Origin: Prauserella endophytica
Lineage (GTDB): Bacteria; Actinomycetota; Actinomycetes; Mycobacteriales; Pseudonocardiaceae
Direction: 5' to 3'
NCBI RefSeq assembly: GCF_005146945.1
Contig: NZ_SWMS01000028.1
Location: 19,237-83,236 of the forward strand
DNA: 64,000 nucleotides
A program made the translations under genes and the position numbers. Within the stretch, counting starts at the first letter, position 1. Each line of letters begins with the position of its first letter. A model generated the notes under the pieces. The model was not told the DNA's origin. It worked only from the letters and a program-made list of their open reading frames with translations, and searched no databases. Of the stretch, positions 35,907-43,060 are shown piece after piece.

Positions 35907-37133
35907 ATGGGGCAGGCACTCAACACCACGGTCAACGGCAACGGCGGCAGCTGCCGGGCGGCCGCCGACCACCTGGCCCGCTTGGCCGGGGCCGCGCACA
36001 CCGCGGCCGGACTCGCCCACCGGGCACGCACGACGGGCGAGTCGGACTGGATGGGCCCGGCCCGCGACGCCCATGACGGAGCGACCCGGCAGTACGGCCC
36101 GGCTACCGACCGGCTCGGCGAGCAGGCGGGCACGATCGAACGTGCCCTACGCGAGTTCGCCGACGAACTGGACGGCGCAATCCGGCGCATGGAGGAAGCG
36201 CTCGGCAAGGCCCGCCGAGGCGGCCTCATGGTGGAAGGACCGTTCATCCTGGCCCCGGATCCCCCGCTCGCGCCGCGGGTGCTCCCGACCGGACCCTGTG
36301 ACGCCGCACAGGCCAAGCAGGTAATGGCGGACAACAAGGCGGCGATCGAAGCTCACAACGCGGCCATCGCCGACTACAACGCCAAGGCTGCCGTCTACAA
36401 CGAGTGCAAGGCCATCGTCACCGACGCGCGCACGAGGGAAGGCGACGCCCACACGACACTCCAGCAGGCCGTGAACACCGCCGAACCCGGCGACGACTAC
36501 GTCGGCCTCGGCTTCACCACCGCGTCGCAGGCGCGCTCGTTCGTCGCGACGATGGAGAACAAGCGGCTGGAATACGCCAACATGGCCAATCGCTTCCGCA
36601 ACACCGGTCAGGCTTTCACCGACTTCGCGATGGGCAAGCTGCATCTGCTACCACCCGATTTCGGCCGCACACTGAGCACCTACGCCGCCGCGATGCAGGC
36701 TGGGCACAACCACTATCAGGCCAGGGCGGACCAGTACAACCGGTGGATCAAACACGTCCCGCAAAAGGCGCGCAACATCATGTCGGCCTATCCCGGTAAG
36801 GGAAGTCTGTCGGACCTGGAACCTGGCGGGAGCAAAGCCCTGGAGCATTCTCGCAGCCTGCTCAAGGGGTACTCGTACATCGGGAGCACCATCACGGCAT
36901 TCAACGAGTTCGCCGGAGCGGTGAAAGGCGAACAGTCCTGGGGCAAGGCGGTCACGGACACCGGCTTGATCATCACGGGCGCAGCGGGTGGAAGCATGGC
37001 CGCGGGAGCGGCGTACGGGGCGCTGGTCGGCGCTTCGGGCGGCCCTCTCGGAGCATTGGTCGTCGGGATCGCGGGCGGCGCACTCGGTGGCATCGGCGGG
37101 CAATGGGTCGCGGATAGACTCAACCCGGAGTGA
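35907..37133 (+). CDS. WXG100-like protein with C-terminal glycine-zipper segment (candidate T7SS effector)
   Basis: 408 residues from ATG 35907 with AAGGGGGA upstream. Residues 1-100 are a helical hairpin with a central WxG (DWMGPARDAH, about 48) like WXG100/LXG domains. A coiled-coil middle (about 135-190, with DNKAAIEAHNAAIADYNAKA) and a helical part follow. The last ~60 residues form a long hydrophobic, Gly-patterned region (TGAAGGSMAAGAAYGALVGA, GIAGGALGGIGG) resembling the glycine zippers of membrane-active toxins. No enzyme motif was found. The gene order small partner, large protein, membrane protein suggests an effector with immunity. Function is unproven. Confidence 0.6.
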   Translation: MGQALNTTVNGNGGSCRAAADHLARLAGAAHTAAGLAHRARTTGESDWMGPARDAHDGATRQYGPATDRLGEQAGTIERALREFADELDGAIRRMEEALGKARRGGLMVEGPFILAPDPPLAPRVLPTGPCDAAQAKQVMADNKAAIEAHNAAIADYNAKAAVYNECKAIVTDARTREGDAHTTLQQAVNTAEPGDDYVGLGFTTASQARSFVATMENKRLEYANMANRFRNTGQAFTDFAMGKLHLLPPDFGRTLSTYAAAMQAGHNHYQARADQYNRWIKHVPQKARNIMSAYPGKGSLSDLEPGGSKALEHSRSLLKGYSYIGSTITAFNEFAGAVKGEQSWGKAVTDTGLIITGAAGGSMAAGAAYGALVGASGGPLGALVVGIAGGALGGIGGQWVADRLNPE

Positions 37134-37150
37134 CACGCGGAAGGCATGAA

Positions 37151-37843
37151 ATGCCCAAGGGAATGCCGGACAGCGGCGGCTTGCCACCTCGGCCCGACCC
37201 GGAAAGCGGCAGGCCGTTCCCGCCGCACGCGCCGGGTTACACCGGCGACGACAAGCGCCCTGAGGATGACCGTGATCGCGATATCCGCCTTTCCCGCAAA
37301 CCCAAACCACCGCCAGGAATGGGACCCACCTTGGCCTGGTGGCGCGACAGCCCCAAGGCTGGCCTTTCGCGAGCGGCGACAGCACTGGCCATGCTCGTGG
37401 CCGGAGCGGCCATCGTTTCGCTTCTCAACGGAATAGGACTGCGCCTATTCGAGTACTGGCCGACCTGGCTGGTGATCGTCGCGGTAAGCTACCTGTCGTC
37501 CAATCCGTTCAATGTCGACACCGTCTCGGCGGGCGCGGACTGGGTGCAGTGGTCACGCAGCCGCCTGCGGAAGACGACCTACCTCAAGCTCTACGAGCTC
37601 ACCAAGATCCGCACCAGCTACGGCGGCAGCGACCTGTACCTCGACCTCTACGACTCCGAACGCGGCATGAGCCGGACCTTCGCCGAATGGCACCGCGACC
37701 GCCGCATCTGGGACCTCGTCTACAACGGCATCGTCCACTCCGTCGCCAACGGAGCCGACATCCGGCCCCGCGACATCGGCGTCCTCCGGCTCACCAACAA
37801 CCCCGCGCTCCGACTCCGCGCCCAACGGCGGGAAAAGACCTGA
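37151..37843 (+). CDS. Two-helix membrane protein, immunity candidate
   Basis: 230 residues from ATG 37151, chosen for GGAAGG eight bases upstream; GTG 37130 overlaps the previous stop by four bases and is the alternative. A Pro-rich hydrophilic N-terminus (residues 1-65) is followed by two close TM segments: AATALAMLVAGAAIVSLLNG (about 78-97) and YWPTWLVIVAVSYLSS (about 106-121). A soluble beta-rich part (TTYLKLYELTKIRTSYGGSD, then LYLDLYDSERG) recalls bacterial PH-like domains. I do not recognise the family. Being last in the cassette after a predicted membrane-active protein, it could protect the producer. Confidence 0.55.
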   Translation: MPKGMPDSGGLPPRPDPESGRPFPPHAPGYTGDDKRPEDDRDRDIRLSRKPKPPPGMGPTLAWWRDSPKAGLSRAATALAMLVAGAAIVSLLNGIGLRLFEYWPTWLVIVAVSYLSSNPFNVDTVSAGADWVQWSRSRLRKTTYLKLYELTKIRTSYGGSDLYLDLYDSERGMSRTFAEWHRDRRIWDLVYNGIVHSVANGADIRPRDIGVLRLTNNPALRLRAQRREKT

Positions 37844-37885
37844 CCGGCGAAAAGCGTCCGCCGAACGGCGGATGTCTGAACCAGT

Positions 37886-37901
37886 ATTGGTCTATACCTT
37901 T
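37886..37901 (+). promoter_or_regulatory. DasR-like operator before the hexosaminidase gene
   Basis: ATTGGTCTATACCTTT resembles the DasR (GntR) consensus ASTGGTCTAGACCAST, keeping TGGTCTA-ACC. It lies 36 bases upstream of the start, where a promoter would be. DasR releases such sites when amino sugar phosphates accumulate, which suits a GlcNAc-releasing enzyme. Confidence 0.6.
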
Positions 37902-37936
37902 GACCGCACCTGCTCCTTCCCCATCGGAGGTGCTCC

Positions 37937-39532
37937 GTGCGTCAACGCAGGACAATCCTCGGCCTGCTCGCCACGGCCGTGCTGCTTCTACCAGCGGTTC
38001 CGGCCGCGGCCACGCAGGCCGGTCCCGGCCATGGCCCGGAACGCGAGCTCGGCGACGTGATCCCGGTGCCTGCCGAGGTCAAGCCCAATCCGAGGACCAG
38101 CTTCACACTCGGTCCGCATACGTCCATCCGCACGCAGGTGGGTTCGGCCGAGGCCAGGAGCGTCGGCCGCCACCTCGCGGGCGTGCTGCGCCCGGCGACC
38201 GGCTACTCCCTGCCCGTCGTCTCCTCTGGCCGAGGGGGCGGCTCCGCCGTCTCACTGGTGCTCAACAAGCACGAACCCAAGATCGGCGACCAGGGTTACC
38301 GCCTCGACGTCGGCAGGTCCGGGGTGACGATCCGGGCCAGGACCGGCGCGGGGTTGTTCGCGGGTGCGCAGACGCTGCGCCAGCTGCTGCCCGCGCAGAT
38401 CGAGGCCGACCGCACGATCCGGCGCGCCTGGACGGTGCCCGGCGGGACGATCGTCGACAGGCCCCGCTTCGCCTATCGGGGCGCGATGCTCGATCTCGCC
38501 AGGCATTTCCACGAGCCCGCCGAGATCAAGTCCTACATCGACGAGCTCGCCCAGTACAAGATCAACCACCTGCACCTGCACCTCACCGACGACCAGGGCT
38601 GGCGCATCCAGATCGACAGCTGGCCGAAACTCACCACGGTCGGCGGCGGACCGGGCACCGGCGTTGACGGCGAGGGACCGGGCTTCCTGACCAAGGCCGA
38701 GTACACCGATCTCGTGGCCTATGCGGCCTCGCGCTACATCACGATCGTGCCCGAGATCGACATGCCGGGGCACACCAACGCGGCGCAGTCGACCTACGCC
38801 GAGCTGAACTGCGACGGGGTCGCCCCGCCGCCGCGCACGGACATCGAGGTCGGGTACTCCTCGCTGTGCATCGGTTCCGAGATCACGTACCGCTTCGTGG
38901 AGGACGTGATCCGCGAACTCGCGGCCATGACCCCCGGCCCGTACCTGCACATCGGCGGCGACGAGGCGCACGCGACCACCGACGAGGACTACCGGACGTT
39001 CATGAACCGGGTGCTGCCGCTGGTGGAGAAGTACGGCAAGCGGGCGTTCGGCTGGAACGAGGTCGCGCGGGTGGACCCGCCCGCCTCGGTGGTCCCGCAG
39101 TACTGGGGCACCACCACGGAGAACGCCGACCTCGCCGACGCCGTCGCGAGGGGCAACAAGGTGATCATGTCGCCCGCCAACAGGTCGTACCTCGACATGA
39201 AGTACGACGCGAACACGCCGCTCGGGCTGCAGTGGGCCGGGTTCATCGAGGTGCGCGACGCCTACGGGTGGGACCCCGGCAGCCACGTCGCGGGCGTCGG
39301 TGAGAAGTCGGTGCTCGGGGTCGAGGCGCCGCTGTGGTCCGAGACCCTGCGGACCATCGACGACATCGAGTTCATGGCGTTCCCCAGGTTGCCCGCGATC
39401 GCGGAGCTCGGCTGGTCGCCACGCGCGAGCCACGACTGGGAGTCGTTCTCGCGGCGGCTCGCCGAGCAGGGCCCGCGGTGGCAGCAGCGGGGCGTGGACT
39501 TCTACCGCTCGCCGCAGATCGTCTGGCCGTGA
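37937..39532 (+). CDS. Secreted beta-N-acetylhexosaminidase (GH20)
   Basis: 531 residues from GTG 37937, preceded by GGAGGTG. A Sec signal (RQRRTILGLLATAVLLLPAV then PAAATQA) ends near residue 27. GH20b domain residues about 40-170 lead to the barrel: FAYRGAMLDLARHFHEPAEI, NHLHLHLTDDQGWRI, ITIVPEIDMPGHTNAA, and the catalytic pair HIGGDEAHA (Asp-Glu, about 340). WGTTTEN and GVEAPLWSET close the active site. It removes GlcNAc from chitin oligomers or wall fragments outside the cell. Confidence 0.93.
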   Translation: MRQRRTILGLLATAVLLLPAVPAAATQAGPGHGPERELGDVIPVPAEVKPNPRTSFTLGPHTSIRTQVGSAEARSVGRHLAGVLRPATGYSLPVVSSGRGGGSAVSLVLNKHEPKIGDQGYRLDVGRSGVTIRARTGAGLFAGAQTLRQLLPAQIEADRTIRRAWTVPGGTIVDRPRFAYRGAMLDLARHFHEPAEIKSYIDELAQYKINHLHLHLTDDQGWRIQIDSWPKLTTVGGGPGTGVDGEGPGFLTKAEYTDLVAYAASRYITIVPEIDMPGHTNAAQSTYAELNCDGVAPPPRTDIEVGYSSLCIGSEITYRFVEDVIRELAAMTPGPYLHIGGDEAHATTDEDYRTFMNRVLPLVEKYGKRAFGWNEVARVDPPASVVPQYWGTTTENADLADAVARGNKVIMSPANRSYLDMKYDANTPLGLQWAGFIEVRDAYGWDPGSHVAGVGEKSVLGVEAPLWSETLRTIDDIEFMAFPRLPAIAELGWSPRASHDWESFSRRLAEQGPRWQQRGVDFYRSPQIVWP

Positions 39533-39537
39533 CCCAG

Positions 39538-39568
39538 CGCCAGGGCCGTGCGCCGCGCGGCCCTGGCG
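39538..39568 (+). terminator. Strong hairpin after the hexosaminidase gene
   Basis: CGCCAGGGCCG and CGGCCCTGGCG pair over 11 bases around a nine-base loop, starting six bases after the stop. It has no U tail, as is usual for terminators in very GC-rich genomes. Confidence 0.65.
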
Positions 39569-39591
39569 TGATCCGGCGCCGGCCCGGCGAT

Positions 39592-39621
39592 GTAGACACC
39601 GTCTACCCCGATTTGGTAGAC
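39592..39621 (+). promoter_or_regulatory. Triple half-site operator before the SGNH-TetR pair
   Basis: GTAGAC (39592), GTCTAC (39601) and GTAGAC (39616) give two overlapping inverted repeats: GTAGAC-ACC-GTCTAC and GTCTACC-CCGATTT-GGTAGAC. They lie 40-70 bases before the SGNH gene. The TetR protein encoded next is the likely binder. Confidence 0.6.
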
Positions 39622-39659
39622 ATTGTCCACGAGCTGAACGGAACATGTCGGAGAGTTGA

Positions 39660-40475
39660 ATGGGTTACCAACGCTTCGTCGCGCTCGGTGACAGCTGCAC
39701 CGAAGGCCTCGACGATCCCTACCCGGGCAGAACCCACTACCGGGGCTGGGCCGACCTGGTCGCCAGCCGGTTCGCCCAGGACGAGCCGGACTTCCGCTAC
39801 GCCAACCTCGGCGTGCGCGGCAGGCGTCTCGACCAGATCGTCGTCGAGCAGATCCCCACCGCCATCGACCTGCGCCCGGACATCGTGGCCCTGTTCGGCG
39901 GCGGCAACGACCTGATGATCTCGCGGTCGTTCAGCTCCGAGGTCGTCGCGCGGCGGGCCAGGGCGGCCGTGCGCCTGCTCACCGACGCCGCTCCCACCGT
40001 CGTGGTGTTCACGCTCAGCGACATCTCCTCCCGCATGCCCATCGTGCGCCGGATGCGCCACCGCATCGAGGCGTTCAACGACGCCGTCCGCGCCGCCGCC
40101 GACGACTACGGCGCGGTGCTCGTCGATCTGTGGCCCGACGAGGCGGCGCATGACCTGCGCTACTTCGGGCCCGACCGGCTGCACCTCGGCGAGCTCGGCC
40201 ACCGCAGGGTCGCCGCGCACATGCTCGAGAAGCTCGGCGTCCCGTTCGACCTGAGCTGGCTGGCCCCGCTGCCCGGCGACCCCGCCGCGCCGAACCTCCT
40301 CGCGCACGCCAGGTGGGTGTGGGGCTCGGTGCTGCCGTCCGCGAGGACGCGCGTGCTCAACTACCTCACTGGCCGCTCCTCCGGCGACGGCTTCGTGCCG
40401 AAACGTCCCGAGCTGCTGCCGCTCACCGACGAGCTGGGGACATGGACACGGAACCCGATCCCAGGCAACGCCTGA
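39660..40475 (+). CDS. SGNH/GDSL-type esterase or hydrolase
   Basis: 271 residues from ATG 39660 with GGAGAG upstream. SGNH blocks: ALGDSCTEGLDDP (block I, nucleophile Ser about residue 12), NLGVRGRR (block II Gly), LFGGGNDLM (block III Asn), and DRLHLGELGHRRVA (block V, Asp-x-x-His). No signal peptide, so an intracellular esterase/lipase-like enzyme is likely. Block I has C after the Ser (DSCTEG), a common variant. Its last 34 bases overlap the TetR gene in another frame, so they form one unit. Confidence 0.88.
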   Translation: MGYQRFVALGDSCTEGLDDPYPGRTHYRGWADLVASRFAQDEPDFRYANLGVRGRRLDQIVVEQIPTAIDLRPDIVALFGGGNDLMISRSFSSEVVARRARAAVRLLTDAAPTVVVFTLSDISSRMPIVRRMRHRIEAFNDAVRAAADDYGAVLVDLWPDEAAHDLRYFGPDRLHLGELGHRRVAAHMLEKLGVPFDLSWLAPLPGDPAAPNLLAHARWVWGSVLPSARTRVLNYLTGRSSGDGFVPKRPELLPLTDELGTWTRNPIPGNA

Positions 40476-41011
40476 TCGCGAGCGCCACCGCGCTGCTCGC
40501 CGAGGAGGGTGTGGAAGCCGTCACCCTCCGCCGGATCGCGCGGGAGGCCGGTGTGTCGCATGGCGCACCGCTGCGGCACTTCACCGGCCGCACCGCGCTG
40601 CTCTCCGCCGTCGCGACCACCGGTTTCGCCGAGCTACGCCAGCGCGGCGAGCACATCCCGGACGCCTCGCCGAGGGAGCGGTTGCTCGCGATGTGCCGCT
40701 CCTACATCGAGTTCGCACTCGCCAACCCGGCGATGTTCGAGCTGATGTTCCGCCACGACCTCATCGACTCCGCGGAGCCCGAGCTGTCGAGCACCAACAG
40801 CGCGGTGTTCGAGGACTTCAGCGCGCTCGTCGGCGAGACCCAGGCCGCGGGCTGGCGCGCCGGCACGGACGCGCGGCTGCTCGCGGCGTCGCTGTGGGCC
40901 GCGCTGCACGGACTCGCCGAGCTGTGGCTGTGGGGCGGGCTCGGCGAGACGCTCGGCGCGGGAGAGGTGGACGCCGCGCTGGCCGTCACCCTGGAGACCT
41001 ACCTCGGCTGA
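40442..41011 (+). CDS. TetR family regulator (TetR_C-like, WHG domain type)
   Basis: 189 residues from ATG 40442 (CTGGGGA upstream), inside the end of the SGNH gene. HTH at about 10-55: RLIASATALLAEEGVEAVTL, RRIAREAGVSHGAPLRHFTG. The SHGAPLRHF recognition helix and the C-terminal AALHGLAELWLWGG motif mark the WHG-domain TetR subfamily. Overlap with the SGNH gene implies joint transcription, and the repeated GTAGAC/GTCTAC sites upstream suggest self-control. Convergent overlap of 26 bases with the SRPBCC gene. Confidence 0.88.
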   Translation: MDTEPDPRQRLIASATALLAEEGVEAVTLRRIAREAGVSHGAPLRHFTGRTALLSAVATTGFAELRQRGEHIPDASPRERLLAMCRSYIEFALANPAMFELMFRHDLIDSAEPELSSTNSAVFEDFSALVGETQAAGWRAGTDARLLAASLWAALHGLAELWLWGGLGETLGAGEVDAALAVTLETYLG

Positions 41012-41405
41012 GTCCGGCGACCACCCGGTCCAGCACCTCGCGCCAGTGCTCCCGCTGGCGGAGGCGCTCGTCGCCGTCGGCGAGCCATTCCTGGTGGAAC
41101 CGCAGCACCGTCCGGCCACCCGCGTCACTGACGGCGACCTGCACGGTGGTGTCGTGATCCCAGTCGCGCGGTCGCCACGTGAGCCGCACCCGGTCGTTGG
41201 CGTGAAAGCTGCGCAGCTCGCCCGTGGTTCCCTCGGCCGTGATGTAGCCGTCGCCCTTCTCCGTGCCGAGCTCGGCGCCTTCGCCGAGCCAGGCCGCGAT
41301 CCCCTCCGGGCTGGTGAGGTACGCCCACACCGTCTCGACCGGATGGGGCACCGTCTCCGACACCCCGGTCTGGAACCCCGCGTCCTTGGTCTGACCGACA
41401 ACCAT
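40986..41405 (-). CDS. SRPBCC/Aha1-type (START-like) domain protein
   Basis: 139 residues from ATG 41405, chosen because AAGGGGGA lies before it. The fold signature is VSETVPHPVETVWAYLTSPE with GIAAWLGEGAEL, then ELRSFHANDRVRLTWRPRDW and VLRFHQEWLADGDERLRQREHWREVLDR. These small helix-grip proteins bind hydrophobic ligands; the type is often encoded next to regulators and has no assigned reaction. Convergent with the TetR gene. Confidence 0.8.
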   Translation of the reverse strand: MVVGQTKDAGFQTGVSETVPHPVETVWAYLTSPEGIAAWLGEGAELGTEKGDGYITAEGTTGELRSFHANDRVRLTWRPRDWDHDTTVQVAVSDAGGRTVLRFHQEWLADGDERLRQREHWREVLDRVVAGLSRGRSPG

Positions 41406-41459
41406 GATGTCCCCCTTCGTCGTCAGGAGCATTCTGCCGACGACCACCGACAAAACCGG

Positions 41460-42881
41460 TTAGCCCGCCTCGCGCTGGATCGTCGACCACGCGCTGAGCA
41501 CGTGCTCGCGTTCCGTCGCGGGGGCGCCGATCGCCATGCGCAGCAACACGTCCCCGTTCGCCTTCGTGTGGCTCAGGTACAGCTCGCCCGAGTCGTTGAG
41601 CCGTTCCAGCAGCGCCATCGTCGCCGCGTTGGCGTCGTCCGCGGACAGCCCCGGCCACCGCGGGCGGAAGCAGACGAGCCCGAACGGATGGTCCGCCCGC
41701 AGCTCGAACCGGTCGTCGGCGGCGACCAGCCCGGCGAACTCGTCGGCCAGCGCGATGCCCTTGCGAATGTGCTCGCGCAGCCCCCGCGCGCCGTACCAGC
41801 GGATCACCGACCACAGCTTGAGCGCGCGGAAACGCCGCCCCAGCGGGATCTGCCAGTCCCGGTAGTCGATCACCTCGCCCGACGCGCTCGCGGCGTTGCG
41901 CAGGTACTCGGGCAGGATCGACAGCGCCTCGATCATCGGCGCGCGGTCGGCCAGCCAGAGCACGGAGCAGTCGAAGTTGGTCAGCAGCCACTTGTGCGGG
42001 TTGGTCACGTAGGAGTCCGCGTACTCGGCGACGCCGTCGTTGATCCAGCGCAGCTCAGGGCAGATCGCCGACACCCCGGCGTAGGCGGCGTCGACGTGCA
42101 GCCACACCCCGTGCGCCCGGCACACCTCGCCGATGCGGCGCACCGGGTCGATCGCCGTGGTGGACGTGGTGCCGATCGTCGCGCACACCAGCGCGGGCAC
42201 GGCGCCACCGGCGAGGTCGGCGGCGATCAGCTCGTCCAGGTGGGCCGGGTCCATGGCGAGCGTGTGCTCGTCGACGTTCACCGCGCGCACGTTCTCCGCG
42301 CCGAGCCCGGCGATGCGGCCCGCCTTCTCCAGCGACGAATGGGTTTGCGACGATACGTACACGGTGCGCCGGCGCCCCTCGCCACCCGCGCGCCGCAGCG
42401 CGGCCAGCAGGGCGACGAGGCTCGCGCTCGACGCGGTGTCCTGGATGACGCCGCCGCCCGCGGAGCCGGTGCGGAACCGCTCAGGGAGCGCGAGCAGCTC
42501 GGCGAGCCAGTCGACCACGAGCGACTCCAGCTCCGTGCAGGCCGGGCTCGTCGCCCACACCATCCCCTGCACGCCGAGCCCCGACGACAGCAGGTCGCCG
42601 AGGATCGCGGGACCGCTGGCGTTGGCCGGGAAGTAGGCGAAGAAGCTCGGGTGCTGCCAGTGCGTGACGCCGGGCAGGACCGCGCGGTCCAGGTCGGCGA
42701 GCACGTGCTCGAACGGCTCGCCCTCCTCGGGCGGGTGCGCGGGCAGCGCGGAGCGGACGTCACCGGGCTTGGCCTGCGAGCGCACGGGCCTCGACTCGAT
42801 CGACGCCAGGTAGTCGGCGACCCAGTCGACCACCCGCTTGCCGTGTTCGCGGAACTCCTCGGGAGTCATGTGCCCGGCCAT
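41460..42881 (-). CDS. PLP-dependent aromatic L-amino acid decarboxylase
   Basis: 473 residues from ATG 42881; ATG 42869 is possible. Group II decarboxylase motifs: THWQHPSFFAYFPANASGPA (about 73-92), GVIQDTASSASLVALLAA, VYVSSQTHSSLEKAGRIAGL, HVDAAYAGVSAICPE (Asp binding the PLP ring), and the Schiff-base Lys in SYVTNPHKWLLTNFDCS. The pattern fits Trp, Phe, Tyr or DOPA decarboxylases giving arylethylamines. It is divergent from a tryptophanyl-tRNA synthetase gene across a spacer holding a split palindrome. Confidence 0.9.
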   Translation of the reverse strand: MAGHMTPEEFREHGKRVVDWVADYLASIESRPVRSQAKPGDVRSALPAHPPEEGEPFEHVLADLDRAVLPGVTHWQHPSFFAYFPANASGPAILGDLLSSGLGVQGMVWATSPACTELESLVVDWLAELLALPERFRTGSAGGGVIQDTASSASLVALLAALRRAGGEGRRRTVYVSSQTHSSLEKAGRIAGLGAENVRAVNVDEHTLAMDPAHLDELIAADLAGGAVPALVCATIGTTSTTAIDPVRRIGEVCRAHGVWLHVDAAYAGVSAICPELRWINDGVAEYADSYVTNPHKWLLTNFDCSVLWLADRAPMIEALSILPEYLRNAASASGEVIDYRDWQIPLGRRFRALKLWSVIRWYGARGLREHIRKGIALADEFAGLVAADDRFELRADHPFGLVCFRPRWPGLSADDANAATMALLERLNDSGELYLSHTKANGDVLLRMAIGAPATEREHVLSAWSTIQREAG

Positions 42882-42894
42882 GTCTGGAGGCTAG

Positions 42895-43004
42895 CCGCAG
42901 TGAAGGCCACCTTGCTGCGTTGATCGGACACAGCGGCGCAGAGCGCCTCGGTTTGAGTGGTGGCGGGAGACGGGCGGGCGCAGTGAGGGTGGCCTTCACT
43001 GCGG
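42895..43004. repeat. Nested palindromic repeat, copy 7, split by an insertion
   Basis: The left half (42895-42924, CCGCAGTGAAGGCCACCTT then GCTGCGTTGA) and the right half (42979-43004, CGCAGTGAGGGTGGCC then TTCACTGCGG) belong to one element. They are separated by about 54 bases that include the 48-bp dispersed repeat, whose end meets the right half exactly. Confidence 0.8.
42931..42978. repeat. 48-bp dispersed repeat, copy 2 (inside palindrome)
   Basis: Matches 2713-2760 at 41 of 48 positions without gaps. The last 20 bases are identical. Here it interrupts palindrome copy 7. No terminal inverted repeats or obvious target duplication were seen. Confidence 0.75.
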
Positions 43005-43047
43005 CCGCCCGGGCTCACCTGACGCCGTCGGCCCACCCGCTGGTCAG

Positions 43048-43053
43048 TAGGAT
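43048..43053 (+). promoter_or_regulatory. -10 box for leaderless trpS transcript
   Basis: TAGGAT is seven bases before ATG 43061, placing the transcription start at the start codon. This supports ATG 43061 over ATG 43052, which lies within the box. Confidence 0.5.
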
Positions 43054-43060
43054 GGCCCGC

